Origin: a virus
Direction: 5' to 3' (one strand)
Length of the DNA stretch: 34,442 nucleotides
Virus record (IMG/VR): IMGVR_UViG_3300029267_001811
Location: 1 to 34,442 of that record
The notes under the pieces were generated by a model. It was not told the origin of the DNA and did not search any database. It saw nothing but the letters and a program-made list of their open reading frames with translations. Positions within the stretch are counted from its first letter, which is position 1. The number at the start of each line of letters is the position of its first letter. Positions 8,693 through 15,328 of the stretch are shown here, piece by piece. The translations under genes were made by a program, and so were the position numbers.

Positions 8693-9133
8693 CTACGCGT
8701 CGTAGACGATGCCGTACTGCGCGGACTTCTCCACGTAGTAGACGTTGACCACATCGGCCACTGCGAGCTTATTTGCCCCGACTGTTCCCGCGGCAAGCCC
8801 AAGGACGGCCGCCGCCGTTCCTCCGGTGAAGACGTTGCCATCGGTGAGCAGCGCAAAAAGGAAGTTCCCGGCAGGCCCGGCCGGAGCCTTCACCAACGAG
8901 AGTCGTCCTGAAGATTGGCTGTCCGCCTCCGCCTGGATCTCCGCCGGAGTCGCCGTCTCGAACGCTGAGGTATCGGGGAAGGTGATGGTTACCAGGGGCG
9001 TGGTGAACGTCAAGGTCTTGGCTCTGACGTTGATGTTGTCCCCCAGGGCCGGAAAGACCTTCCCTCCCAAGATTTTGTCCTGGATGAAAAGCTCCAACTC
9101 TTTTCGTGATCCAAACTCTCTGACGTAAAGCAT
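8693..9133 (-). CDS. Small beta-rich virion protein, 146 aa
   Basis: Not recognised. It starts at the ATG at 9133 with TAGGAG upstream. After a short helical N-terminus (RKELELFIQDKI), residues about 35-110 run beta-rich with TFTTPLVTITF, then ATPAEIQ, then GGTAAAVLGL. This order (beta strand, T-xx-EI helix, beta strands, ending TA-xx-LG) resembles the inserted domains of the sheath at 1-3609. It could be a stand-alone copy of that domain type, or a tail-tube or head-decoration protein. It lies between a connector candidate and the 696-residue internal protein. Confidence 0.65.
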   Translation of the reverse strand: MLYVREFGSRKELELFIQDKILGGKVFPALGDNINVRAKTLTFTTPLVTITFPDTSAFETATPAEIQAEADSQSSGRLSLVKAPAGPAGNFLFALLTDGNVFTGGTAAAVLGLAAGTVGANKLAVADVVNVYYVEKSAQYGIVYDA

Positions 9134-9142
9134 CGGCTTCTC

Positions 9143-9658
9143 CTACGTGAATAGAGCGCCGTAAAATGAATTGATCAGCGCGTATTCACTGTGCTGACCG
9201 AACTCGCCCAAGATCGAGTGGATGTTGAGTGAGATCTTGATCTTCGTCTTATCCTGCTCGTACTTGCTCTGGAACATGGCAAGCCAGGACTGAAGCTGGG
9301 GGGCTTTGTCCGACACTGCAACATTGATCCCGCCATCCGAAAAGTTGAGCTGGTTTCTGATCTGCAGAACAGAGGTGGATTCGAACAGGGCGATGGCCGT
9401 CCCCCTCCGCGCCAGACTTGTATACCCGAGACGCAACAGCTGCTCGAGTGAGTACAAGCCAAGCGGAGGAGGGGTCTGGTTGAAATCGGATACGAAGTCC
9501 AGTACCGCCCAGGCGATCAACCTGTTCGAGTGTTCGACGCCCCTGATCAATCGGTTGAGTTGTGGATGATCTCGCATCCACAGGCGCATCATGTGGATGA
9601 ACCCGTTGAACTCGTCAGATAGACCAGGGATGTCCCCCATGCCCTGGAGTTCAGCCAC
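9143..9658 (-). CDS. Probable head-tail connector or adaptor candidate, 171 aa
   Basis: Not recognised. The protein is mostly helical in its N-terminal two thirds (DEFNGFIHMMRLWMRDHPQL, RLIAWAVLDFVSDFNQTPPP) and more beta-like at the C-terminus (IKISLNIHSILGEFG). The start is GTG at 9656-9658, overlapping the upstream stop (GTGGCTGA), with AAGGAG seven bases before it. It lies two genes downstream of the region where head-completion proteins usually follow the capsid gene. That position is the only basis for calling it a connector candidate. Confidence 0.6.
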   Translation of the reverse strand: MAELQGMGDIPGLSDEFNGFIHMMRLWMRDHPQLNRLIRGVEHSNRLIAWAVLDFVSDFNQTPPPLGLYSLEQLLRLGYTSLARRGTAIALFESTSVLQIRNQLNFSDGGINVAVSDKAPQLQSWLAMFQSKYEQDKTKIKISLNIHSILGEFGQHSEYALINSFYGALFT

Positions 9659-10085
9659 CCAGCAGCTCCTTCGCGGCGGCGATTATCTCCTCCGCCTGGC
9701 TGTGGGTGATTTCCAACAGACCGTCCAGCACCCCGGCATCCATTGATGCTAGATCCGCGAAGCTCTCAATGCCCACGGACTCGAGCTTGGCAGCACGGCT
9801 GTCTCCGATGTGCGGGAGCACCTTCAGATTGTCCTCTTCCACGACTTCCACGACCTCCACGACCTCGCCGCCAACCCCCGACGCGGGATTTTGATTTTGG
9901 CCCTCGGTCTGGGCCTTCTCCAGGGGATAGTAGGGAAAATCCAGCTTCCCAGACTCTTTGAGCCGTTGAACCCGCGGAGAGTAGAGCAGGGTTTCCTCGA
10001 TCGACATCACCTGCTTACGCTGGATGACGTCATGACCGATACGGATCGCCTTGGTGAAAGTGTTCTTGACGGGGACCTTGGCCAT
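9651..10085 (-). CDS. Head-region protein with C-terminal helix-hairpin-helix domain, 144 aa
   Basis: The N-terminal 75 residues are a compact domain of unknown type. An acidic linker follows (EVVEVVEVVEE, encoded by a 9-base micro-repeat near 9837-9866). Residues 85-144 form a helix-hairpin-helix module: NLKVLPHIGDSRAAKLESVG, then SFADLASM, then QAEEIIAAAKELLGG. HhH modules of this kind bind DNA backbones or act as protein adaptors, as in the C-terminal domain of RNA polymerase alpha. The upstream neighbour ends in a paralogous module. Location right after the capsid gene suggests a head-completion, internal or capsid-associated protein. One base separates the upstream stop from its ATG. Confidence 0.7.
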   Translation of the reverse strand: MAKVPVKNTFTKAIRIGHDVIQRKQVMSIEETLLYSPRVQRLKESGKLDFPYYPLEKAQTEGQNQNPASGVGGEVVEVVEVVEEDNLKVLPHIGDSRAAKLESVGIESFADLASMDAGVLDGLLEITHSQAEEIIAAAKELLGG

Positions 10086-10086
10086 C

Positions 10087-10821
10087 TCACACCTCCTCCT
10101 GGTCGGCAGCCTCGATGATGTTCTCGGCCACCTCCTCCGTCACGCCCAGGAGCTCGGCCAGTGACTCCGGCTCCATTGCGGCGATCTGAGAGAAGCTGAC
10201 TACACCTGCTTCCACGAGCTTCTTGGCGCGGCCTGAGCCAACACCGGGCAACTCGGTCAAGTCGTCCGGCTCTACCTCCCCCGAGACGGTTTCCTCTGCA
10301 GTATCAGTCTCTTCCAACGGGGCCTCTCCCGTGGTCGGTGGATTTGGAGCATCCACATCTCCCGTGGGCTCGGCCGGTGGCGGATGCGGAGGCTCTCCCG
10401 CCTGTGCCTTCTTTGGCTCCAGCGAGACGACCTCCATTCCACGAGACCGGCTTACTGAACCGTGGACATCAGCAAAGTACCGCCACCCGTCTGGATCGAT
10501 GACCTCGAGCGCGCCCGCACGGACGCCCTCCAAGATCTCCTTGGAGTACTTTCCGAAAGTCTCCGCGTCGAGCGGCATGCTCTGGTTCCGCAGCAGGCGA
10601 CGGCCCGCCACAAACTGTTTGAACTTGAGTCTGGTCGGACCCGCATACCGCCTCAGACGAGACTGGACGCGGCGCACCACGTTTTTGATGATGTAGTGGT
10701 TTCCGGGCTTTAAAGCACCGGCGGCCCGCCCATCGCGGACGGGAACCTTCAGAGCTTCCTGCTCAGCAGGGATTTGTTTATCCAGATCTTCCTGTTCGGT
10801 CTGGACTTGTTCATCTGTCAT
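10087..10821 (-). CDS. Head-region protein with C-terminal helix-hairpin-helix domain, 244 aa
   Basis: After an acidic start, residues about 30-130 form a basic, folded domain (NVVRRVQSRLRRYAGPTRLK, FKQFVAGRRLL). A Pro/Glu/Thr-rich linker follows (about 135-185). The last 60 residues form a helix-hairpin-helix module: DDLTELPGVGSGRAKKLVEA, then SFSQIAAM, then LAELLGV and AENIIEAADQE. The module is clearly related to the one closing the next gene. The ATG has CACGGAGGG upstream and follows the hairpin behind the capsid gene, so this gene may receive reduced read-through transcription. A DNA-contacting head protein is a reasonable guess; the family is not identified. Confidence 0.7.
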   Translation of the reverse strand: MTDEQVQTEQEDLDKQIPAEQEALKVPVRDGRAAGALKPGNHYIIKNVVRRVQSRLRRYAGPTRLKFKQFVAGRRLLRNQSMPLDAETFGKYSKEILEGVRAGALEVIDPDGWRYFADVHGSVSRSRGMEVVSLEPKKAQAGEPPHPPPAEPTGDVDAPNPPTTGEAPLEETDTAEETVSGEVEPDDLTELPGVGSGRAKKLVEAGVVSFSQIAAMEPESLAELLGVTEEVAENIIEAADQEEV

Positions 10822-10929
10822 ATGAGTTCCCTCCGTGACAGGTTATCGTACCCGATTGTTGAGCTCCATGAGAAGCATCTTTTCACCAGCCAGGGGATCG
10901 CGGGCACGACCGACCAAGTAGCTGGGGAA

Positions 10930-10955
10930 GGGAGGGGGAGACTCCTCCCCCTCCC
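10930..10955 (-). terminator. Strong hairpin after the capsid gene (terminator or attenuator)
   Basis: On the minus strand GGGAGGGGGAG pairs perfectly with CTCCCCCTCCC (11 bp) around a GAGT loop, followed by TTCCCC. It begins 15 bases after the capsid stop codon. The U-tract is weak, so it may be an incomplete terminator that lowers transcription of downstream genes or protects the 3' end of the capsid message. The rest of the 149-base gap (10822-10970) holds only the next ribosome site. Confidence 0.6.
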
Positions 10956-10970
10956 GTGGGGTTGAGTGCG

Positions 10971-12098
10971 CTAGAACTGCTCCACCGCCGGGTAGTGCAG
11001 ACCCTCCGCGACGCGGTTGTTCACGGCACCGAGGTCCTCCTCGTCCGACGGGATGACCGAAGAGAGGATGCTGTCGGTGTCGTTCACGGTGGCGTCACCA
11101 CTATAGAGCTCCACCTTCCGGACGGCCGCGATGTTCACGATGCCGATCGCGATGTCCTCCCAGCTCTGCCAGGTGATCAGGTTCGCGATCTTGTCGATGT
11201 AGAACTTCGTGTTGTTCAGGACGTAGAAACGCCCGAAGAACTCCGGCTTGGTGAAGGTGTACAGGTTGCCGGGGCGCAGGAGATCGGTCTTGATCGTCCG
11301 CACGTAGGCACGGCCGAGCAGGGTGTTGTACTTGTACCCGTCGGTCGTGGTCTCGCTCTGGATCCGATCGCCGAAGTCCTCCACCGTCCACATCAGGATG
11401 TCGTCCCAGTCGACCTCGGTCAACAGGGTCATCTCGGCGCGGAGGCGGTTGCCGTCGAGCAGCTTGTACAGCTGGACGATGTCCGGACGCTGCAGCGGCA
11501 GCGGCACGGCGGTGTCGGTGGTCGAAGCGCGGGCGAGCTCGCCCTTGCGCACCGAGAACTCCACCGGCGGCGTCGCGCCCTGCAGGGCGGTGGCGTTGAG
11601 GGCGGGTGCGGTGGCGGCACTGTTGGCCTCGGCCTGCAGCGCCTGCACGGCGGCCTCGATGTGGATCAGGAACTCGCGGTCCTCGATCTCCTGGATGTCC
11701 TTGACCGAGTTGTCCTCGATCACCTTGGTGATCGGCATCTCGTAGGCCAGGAGCTCCTGCTCGAACTTCTCGAACTTCTCCGAGCTGATCGTCAGGAAGG
11801 GGATCTCGGCGCGCGGCGCGCTGATCAGATTCGCGGAAGGCTGACCCCGGAAGGTCATCGCCATCGCGCGGCTCTTGGGCTCCACATCGACGATCTTCAC
11901 CAGCGTGTCGTGGTTCACGCTGCGCTGGCAGTCGGTGCGGGTGACGGGTTGGGTGGGGATGACCTTCCGCGCAAAGCTGACCTCGCGCAGACGGTCGCGG
12001 ATGTAGTTGCCGCCGTACTCGGCGATCTTCTCGCGGCCTTCGGTGGACTCGAGTCGCTGGGAGAAGAGTTCGGTGATCGCTTGTGCTTGTGCTGACAT
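10971..12098 (-). CDS. Probable major capsid protein, 375 aa
   Basis: Assigned mainly by context: it follows protease, scaffold-like and decoration-like genes, has the best ribosome site in the window (AAAGGAGGAGAACG before the ATG) and is followed by a strong hairpin, as expected for the most abundant virion protein. The sequence is soluble, without long hydrophobic stretches. An N-terminal helical arm (AITELFSQRLESTEGREKIA) is followed by mixed alpha/beta segments such as ENSVKDIQ-type helices and RPGNLYTFTKPEFFGRFYVL. The length fits an HK97-fold capsid protein. The Ala/Thr-rich stretch at about 155-190 may be a loop or insertion. I cannot confirm the fold without a structure-based search. 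Confidence 0.7.
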   Translation of the reverse strand: MSAQAQAITELFSQRLESTEGREKIAEYGGNYIRDRLREVSFARKVIPTQPVTRTDCQRSVNHDTLVKIVDVEPKSRAMAMTFRGQPSANLISAPRAEIPFLTISSEKFEKFEQELLAYEMPITKVIEDNSVKDIQEIEDREFLIHIEAAVQALQAEANSAATAPALNATALQGATPPVEFSVRKGELARASTTDTAVPLPLQRPDIVQLYKLLDGNRLRAEMTLLTEVDWDDILMWTVEDFGDRIQSETTTDGYKYNTLLGRAYVRTIKTDLLRPGNLYTFTKPEFFGRFYVLNNTKFYIDKIANLITWQSWEDIAIGIVNIAAVRKVELYSGDATVNDTDSILSSVIPSDEEDLGAVNNRVAEGLHYPAVEQF

Positions 12099-12110
12099 CG
12101 TTCTCCTCCT

Positions 12111-12569
12111 TTACACCAGCGTCTGCATGAAGCGGAGCTTGTCGCCGTTGACCGACGGGAGACGCATGACGTATCCCACGATCAGCTCGGTGCCGCCGCC
12201 GTGCAGCTTCAGGCCCGACTTGGTCAGGGTGGCGATGGTCACGTCCGTCACCATCAGCGCCGCCCCGTGGGTCAGAGCCGTGTCGTCGAAGATCAGGGTG
12301 TCTGCTTCGTAGGTCCCCATGTACAACAGGGGGACCTTCCGCGCCGCCTGCACGTCCGTCCGACCCCTCTCCGAGAACAGCGCCCAGCAGAGGTAGTCCC
12401 CGGACGCCCTCACGACCTTCTTCGGGTTGGTCGAGTCGAGCTCCATGAACTCCCCCATCAGCAGCGGGTTCGCGTTGTTGGGGTTGGTCAGCGTGGTGTC
12501 GGCCAGCGGCATGTCTCGGCGCTCCAGCTTCTCTACGGGAGAGTGGAGCCTGAAGTTCTCAACTGCCAT
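12111..12569 (-). CDS. Probable capsid decoration/stabilisation protein, 152 aa
   Basis: A small soluble beta-rich protein encoded directly before the capsid gene, where many phages place a head decoration protein that binds the outer capsid and stabilises it. The sequence contains GDYLCWALFSERGRTDVQA, VPLLYMGTYEADTLIFDD and LIVGYVMRLPSVNG, consistent with a beta-barrel-like fold. It begins at an ATG with AGAAGGAGAAGG upstream. No signal peptide or membrane segment is present. The name rests on position and size; a structural match to known decoration proteins was not tested. Confidence 0.6.
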   Translation of the reverse strand: MAVENFRLHSPVEKLERRDMPLADTTLTNPNNANPLLMGEFMELDSTNPKKVVRASGDYLCWALFSERGRTDVQAARKVPLLYMGTYEADTLIFDDTALTHGAALMVTDVTIATLTKSGLKLHGGGTELIVGYVMRLPSVNGDKLRFMQTLV

Positions 12570-12621
12570 TTGCCTTCTCCTTCTGAGTTTGTGTCAACGT
12601 TCGTTTTGTGCCCTTCCGTCT

Positions 12622-13008
12622 TCAGTCGATCTCGCCGCGAAGATAGGCCTCCAGCTGCGAGTCGCCACCACCTGCGGAGATTTCGTCCCCGCTCACCTCC
12701 CCGAGTGACATGTGGGCGGCCGACATCTTCACGGCCTCCTCCATGACATCCAGGGATTTGCCCTGCTCGATGGCGGTCTCGATCGTCGCGATCTTCTCCT
12801 CGTGGGTCTCCCCGAGCGAATCGAGATGCTTGTCCGAGGCCATCTTGGCCAGACCGTCTACTCGAGCTCGACGCTCATAGTCGACGACCTTGCTCTGCAG
12901 AGCTGCGTTCTTCTCCAGGAGCTCGTCGCGCTCCTTGGCGAGAGACCGCAAGACGCCCGGGATGGTGGCCATGACGGCTGCGACCTTCTGTGAACTGATC
13001 TTCTCCAT
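12622..13008 (-). CDS. Small coiled-coil scaffold-like protein, 128 aa
   Basis: Highly charged and helical. Residues 24-47 form an obvious coiled coil (LAKERDELLEKNAALQSKVV), followed by a helical region with EEKIATIETAIEQ. The acidic C-terminus ends SQLEAYLRGEID. Position just before the decoration and capsid genes, and this composition, fit a scaffold or scaffold-helper protein that is removed during maturation. It could also be an internal core protein. AAGGAG precedes the ATG. Family not recognised. Confidence 0.65.
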   Translation of the reverse strand: MEKISSQKVAAVMATIPGVLRSLAKERDELLEKNAALQSKVVDYERRARVDGLAKMASDKHLDSLGETHEEKIATIETAIEQGKSLDVMEEAVKMSAAHMSLGEVSGDEISAGGGDSQLEAYLRGEID

Positions 13009-13026
13009 CGTTGATCTCCTTCCCGG

Positions 13027-14127
13027 TTACATCATGGGGGTGGTGGGCGACGGCATCGGAGTCGGAGGCATCATCTGACTCTCCTTCTCCTTACCTTCGG
13101 CCTGCTTCTTGGCCAGAGCTTCCTTGAGCTTCTGGGCCTTTTCCTTCTCTTCCGGAGTCGCATCTTCCGCTTCCCCGGCCTGCGCGATCTTGCGCAGATA
13201 TGCCCGGCGTGCCGCCGCCTTGACGGCTGCGATCTTCACACCCGCCTGAGAGGTTGCCGCCAGGTTCTCCTGAAGGACCGGATCCGTTGACTTCTTCTGG
13301 GCTGGCTCGGTGATCACCTCACCCATCTGCTTTTTGGGCTCCGCCTTCGCATCTCCTTTGGTGTAGTTGGTGGCCGCCTCGTTAGAAGCCACCATCTTGC
13401 TTTGACTGGTCGCCGCCGCCGGCTGAGAGGGGACACCCTCCTCCGAAGCCGAGGCGTTGGGGTTCTCGAGCGGCTCGCTGCCCGCGTCGATCTTCGCGGG
13501 GTTCTCCGCGTCCGCCGCCGTCTTGACACGGCTCCACAGGGCACGCGCCCGCTTCACAGCCGCGGACTTCTCCTGCAGCTGGGGCTGCATGCCGGTGCCC
13601 CCAGGCACATCGGTCATGTCGGTCTGCATCGCCGTGGCGGCGTTGGTCTGACCATCCGCCTTGGACGCATTGTCGGTAGCGCCATCAGGCTCGGGCTGGT
13701 TGTTCTTCGCCTGACCCGTCTGGGTCGACTGGAGTCCCGCCACGGGGGACTCCATGTTGGTCTGCAGGTCCGATCCGGGGCCGGTGCCCGGGCCAACCTG
13801 CGGGGCCGGGGCATTGCCAGCCTGTGTCCCGAGGCCCTCACCGACCGCTACCTTGTCCCACTCGACGGCGGACAGGTTGGAGTTGATGTACTCCTGGGCC
13901 GAGGCCAACTTCTCCACCAGCTCGGTGGAGACCGACGCGCACTTGTACCCCGCGCTCTCCTTCGGCTCTCCCTCCATTGCCGCCTTTTTGGCCTCCTCGG
14001 CCTTTTTCTTCTCCTCGGCCTTTTTCTTCTCCTCCTCGGAGACTTCCTCGCCGGCCTGCGCCAGCTTCTCCCTCTCGGTGGCCTCCGCGATAGCCCCAGA
14101 GATCATTTCCTGCAGGGTAAGACGCAT
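13027..14127 (-). CDS. Low-complexity scaffold-like protein, 366 aa
   Basis: Ala/Glu/Lys/Gln-rich, largely disordered or helical, with no recognised enzymatic motif. Residues 1-50 form an amphipathic then Lys/Glu helix with a 6-residue tandem repeat (KKKAEE). The middle (about 100-300) is Gln/Asn/Thr/Pro-rich. The C-terminal third is basic and helical (VKIAAVKAAARRAYLRKIAQ) and ends in a Pro/Met-rich tail. K-x-A tripeptides are frequent (EKLA, DKVA, EKSA, VKTA, VKIA, RKIA). Composition and position before the capsid gene suggest a scaffold or core protein cleaved by the prohead protease. AAAAAGGAG precedes the ATG. Product name is inference. Confidence 0.65.
   Translation of the reverse strand: MRLTLQEMISGAIAEATEREKLAQAGEEVSEEEKKKAEEKKKAEEAKKAAMEGEPKESAGYKCASVSTELVEKLASAQEYINSNLSAVEWDKVAVGEGLGTQAGNAPAPQVGPGTGPGSDLQTNMESPVAGLQSTQTGQAKNNQPEPDGATDNASKADGQTNAATAMQTDMTDVPGGTGMQPQLQEKSAAVKRARALWSRVKTAADAENPAKIDAGSEPLENPNASASEEGVPSQPAAATSQSKMVASNEAATNYTKGDAKAEPKKQMGEVITEPAQKKSTDPVLQENLAATSQAGVKIAAVKAAARRAYLRKIAQAGEAEDATPEEKEKAQKLKEALAKKQAEGKEKESQMMPPTPMPSPTTPMM
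13993..14028 (-). repeat. Tandem 18-base repeat (two copies)
   Basis: The plus-strand unit CTCCTCGGCCTTTTTCTT occurs at 13993-14010 and again at 14011-14028. It encodes the duplicated Lys/Glu hexapeptide in the helix of the scaffold-like protein. It probably arose by replication slippage. Confidence 0.8.
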
Positions 14128-14140
14128 GTCGTTCTCCTTT

Positions 14141-14392
14141 TTATGCCCGGGCCGATGGTGGCGGTAACGTCTTCTGTTGCATCGTTATCGACACGTCCGT
14201 TCCCGGGGCCTCCACATTGGACCTGGTGTAACCCATGCCCGATCCAGTTCTCGTCCTTGGGTTAATGCTCTTGGGCTTGAGCTGTTGTGGCGCGACCGGA
14301 GGCTTGAACTCGAACGTCTTCTTCGGCGCAGACTCGTCCGCCCCAATCTTCTCGAGCTCGTCATAGAACGCTGTAAGCACAGCCGGGTCCAC
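14141..14392 (-). CDS. Small tagged virion protein, 83 aa
   Basis: Residues 8-16 are AFYDELEKI, identical to the same positions of the protein at 4350-4721. The rest is Pro/Thr/Lys-rich and probably unstructured, with FEFKPPVAPQQLKPKSINP. The only plausible start is GTG at 14390-14392, with no clear ribosome site; an upstream in-frame stop at 14411-14413 rules out a longer protein. Its DNA copy of the tag differs from the other copy only at three synonymous positions. This supports selection on the peptide and supports the gene being real despite its small size. Function unknown; probably packaged through the tag. Confidence 0.55.
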   Translation of the reverse strand: MDPAVLTAFYDELEKIGADESAPKKTFEFKPPVAPQQLKPKSINPRTRTGSGMGYTRSNVEAPGTDVSITMQQKTLPPPSARA

Positions 14393-14418
14393 AGTCCAAG
14401 ACCAAGAGCACTAACCGC

Positions 14419-14438
14419 GGGGGACCCGCAGGCCCCCC
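14419..14438 (-). terminator. GC-rich hairpin between two virion genes
   Basis: On the minus strand GGGGGGCC pairs with GGTCCCCC (8 bp including one G-U) around a TGCG loop, 12 bases after the stop codon at 14450. There is no U-tract, so it may be an attenuator or a message-stabilising hairpin rather than a full terminator. Confidence 0.4.
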
Positions 14439-14449
14439 ACGATCAGGTG

Positions 14450-15250
14450 CTACTCGACGGGGTAACCCGCGGCCTCGAGCATCTCGAGCGCCCGCGCATC
14501 GATGGCCGCTGCGGTGTCAGCCTCAGCCTGCTTCTCGACGTCGTAGCCGGCTTCTTCGAGCATCTCATAGGCGCGCTGCTGCGCGAGCTGCTCGAAGTCC
14601 TCATCGGACGCCTTCTTGTTCTTGCCCATGCTGGACAAGCCGTATCCTGCAGCGCCGATCCCTGCTGTACCGGCTGCTAAGGTCGGGGCTGCCGTTTGAG
14701 CCGAACGACCGAGAGCGCGGAGTGCCATGCCCCGCACCCCTTCATCCTTGCGGCGCTTGATGCCAACACCCAGATACTTTCCGCCTCTTTTAGCGGCTTT
14801 GTCTGGGAGCTTGCCGGTGACCAAGGCCTTACCGGAGCGGGCACCGGATACCAGCGCTTGCTTCTGGCTGCGCCCCAGCTCCTTGATGGCTTCTCCGACG
14901 CCCTTCTCCTTGACGACATTCGACAGGTGGCTGGCCAGCCCGGCCTGCTTCTCGATCTCGGCCAGCTCGTTCACGTAGGCGTGCGCCATCGCGCGACCCA
15001 TGAAGTCGGCCTCGGCCAGCTTCTCCTGGGCCTCGTCTTCGACATCGGTCTCGGCCGAAGCCTGCTTGCCCATCTCGCCCTCGATGCCCTCGAGCAGCTC
15101 GCCGATCTGCTCGTCGCTCAGATCGTCCAGGTCCACGCCCTCCTCCGCGGCCAGCTTCACCAGAAACTCCTCCGCGGCGGTCTTCTCGAGATCGGGCTCG
15201 TCATTGATGATTTCGTTCGTGCCGTACAGTTCGGCCAGGAATTCGTTCAT
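14450..15250 (-). CDS. Internal virion or scaffold-like protein with repeated helical motifs, 266 aa
   Basis: The N-terminal half is very acidic and helical and contains tag-like stretches (MNEFLAELYG, EKTAAEEFLVKLAAEEG, YVNELAEIEKQAGLA). The middle is basic (residues about 120-180). A hydrophobic Gly/Ala segment follows (about 188-210, APTLAAGTAGIGAAGYGL). The C-terminus holds two copies of a short helix repeat: RAYEMLEEAGYDVEKQA and RALEMLEAAGYPVE. Seven K-x-A type sites occur (EKTA, VKLA, GKQA, EKLA, EKQA, KKAS, EKQA). AGGAG precedes the ATG. It lies just after the protease gene, as core or scaffold proteins often do. Not a family I can name. Confidence 0.65.
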   Translation of the reverse strand: MNEFLAELYGTNEIINDEPDLEKTAAEEFLVKLAAEEGVDLDDLSDEQIGELLEGIEGEMGKQASAETDVEDEAQEKLAEADFMGRAMAHAYVNELAEIEKQAGLASHLSNVVKEKGVGEAIKELGRSQKQALVSGARSGKALVTGKLPDKAAKRGGKYLGVGIKRRKDEGVRGMALRALGRSAQTAAPTLAAGTAGIGAAGYGLSSMGKNKKASDEDFEQLAQQRAYEMLEEAGYDVEKQAEADTAAAIDARALEMLEAAGYPVE

Positions 15251-15328
15251 TTTCTTTCTCCTGTTGGATCAGATGTCTGTTACTTCTCCAAACGGCGACG
15301 AAGTCATCAAGGTACGAAGCCTCTCACG

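Noticed and set aside
10956-12095. Long plus-strand open frame opposite the capsid gene
   Set aside because: It mirrors the minus-strand frame over its whole length, is His/Arg/Leu/Asp-rich as shadows in GC-rich genes are, and the minus gene has a far better ribosome site and neighbours.
12592-12597. TTGACA-like -35 box before the decoration gene (minus strand)
   Set aside because: No -10 box at 16-18 bases; the downstream position is occupied by the ribosome site.
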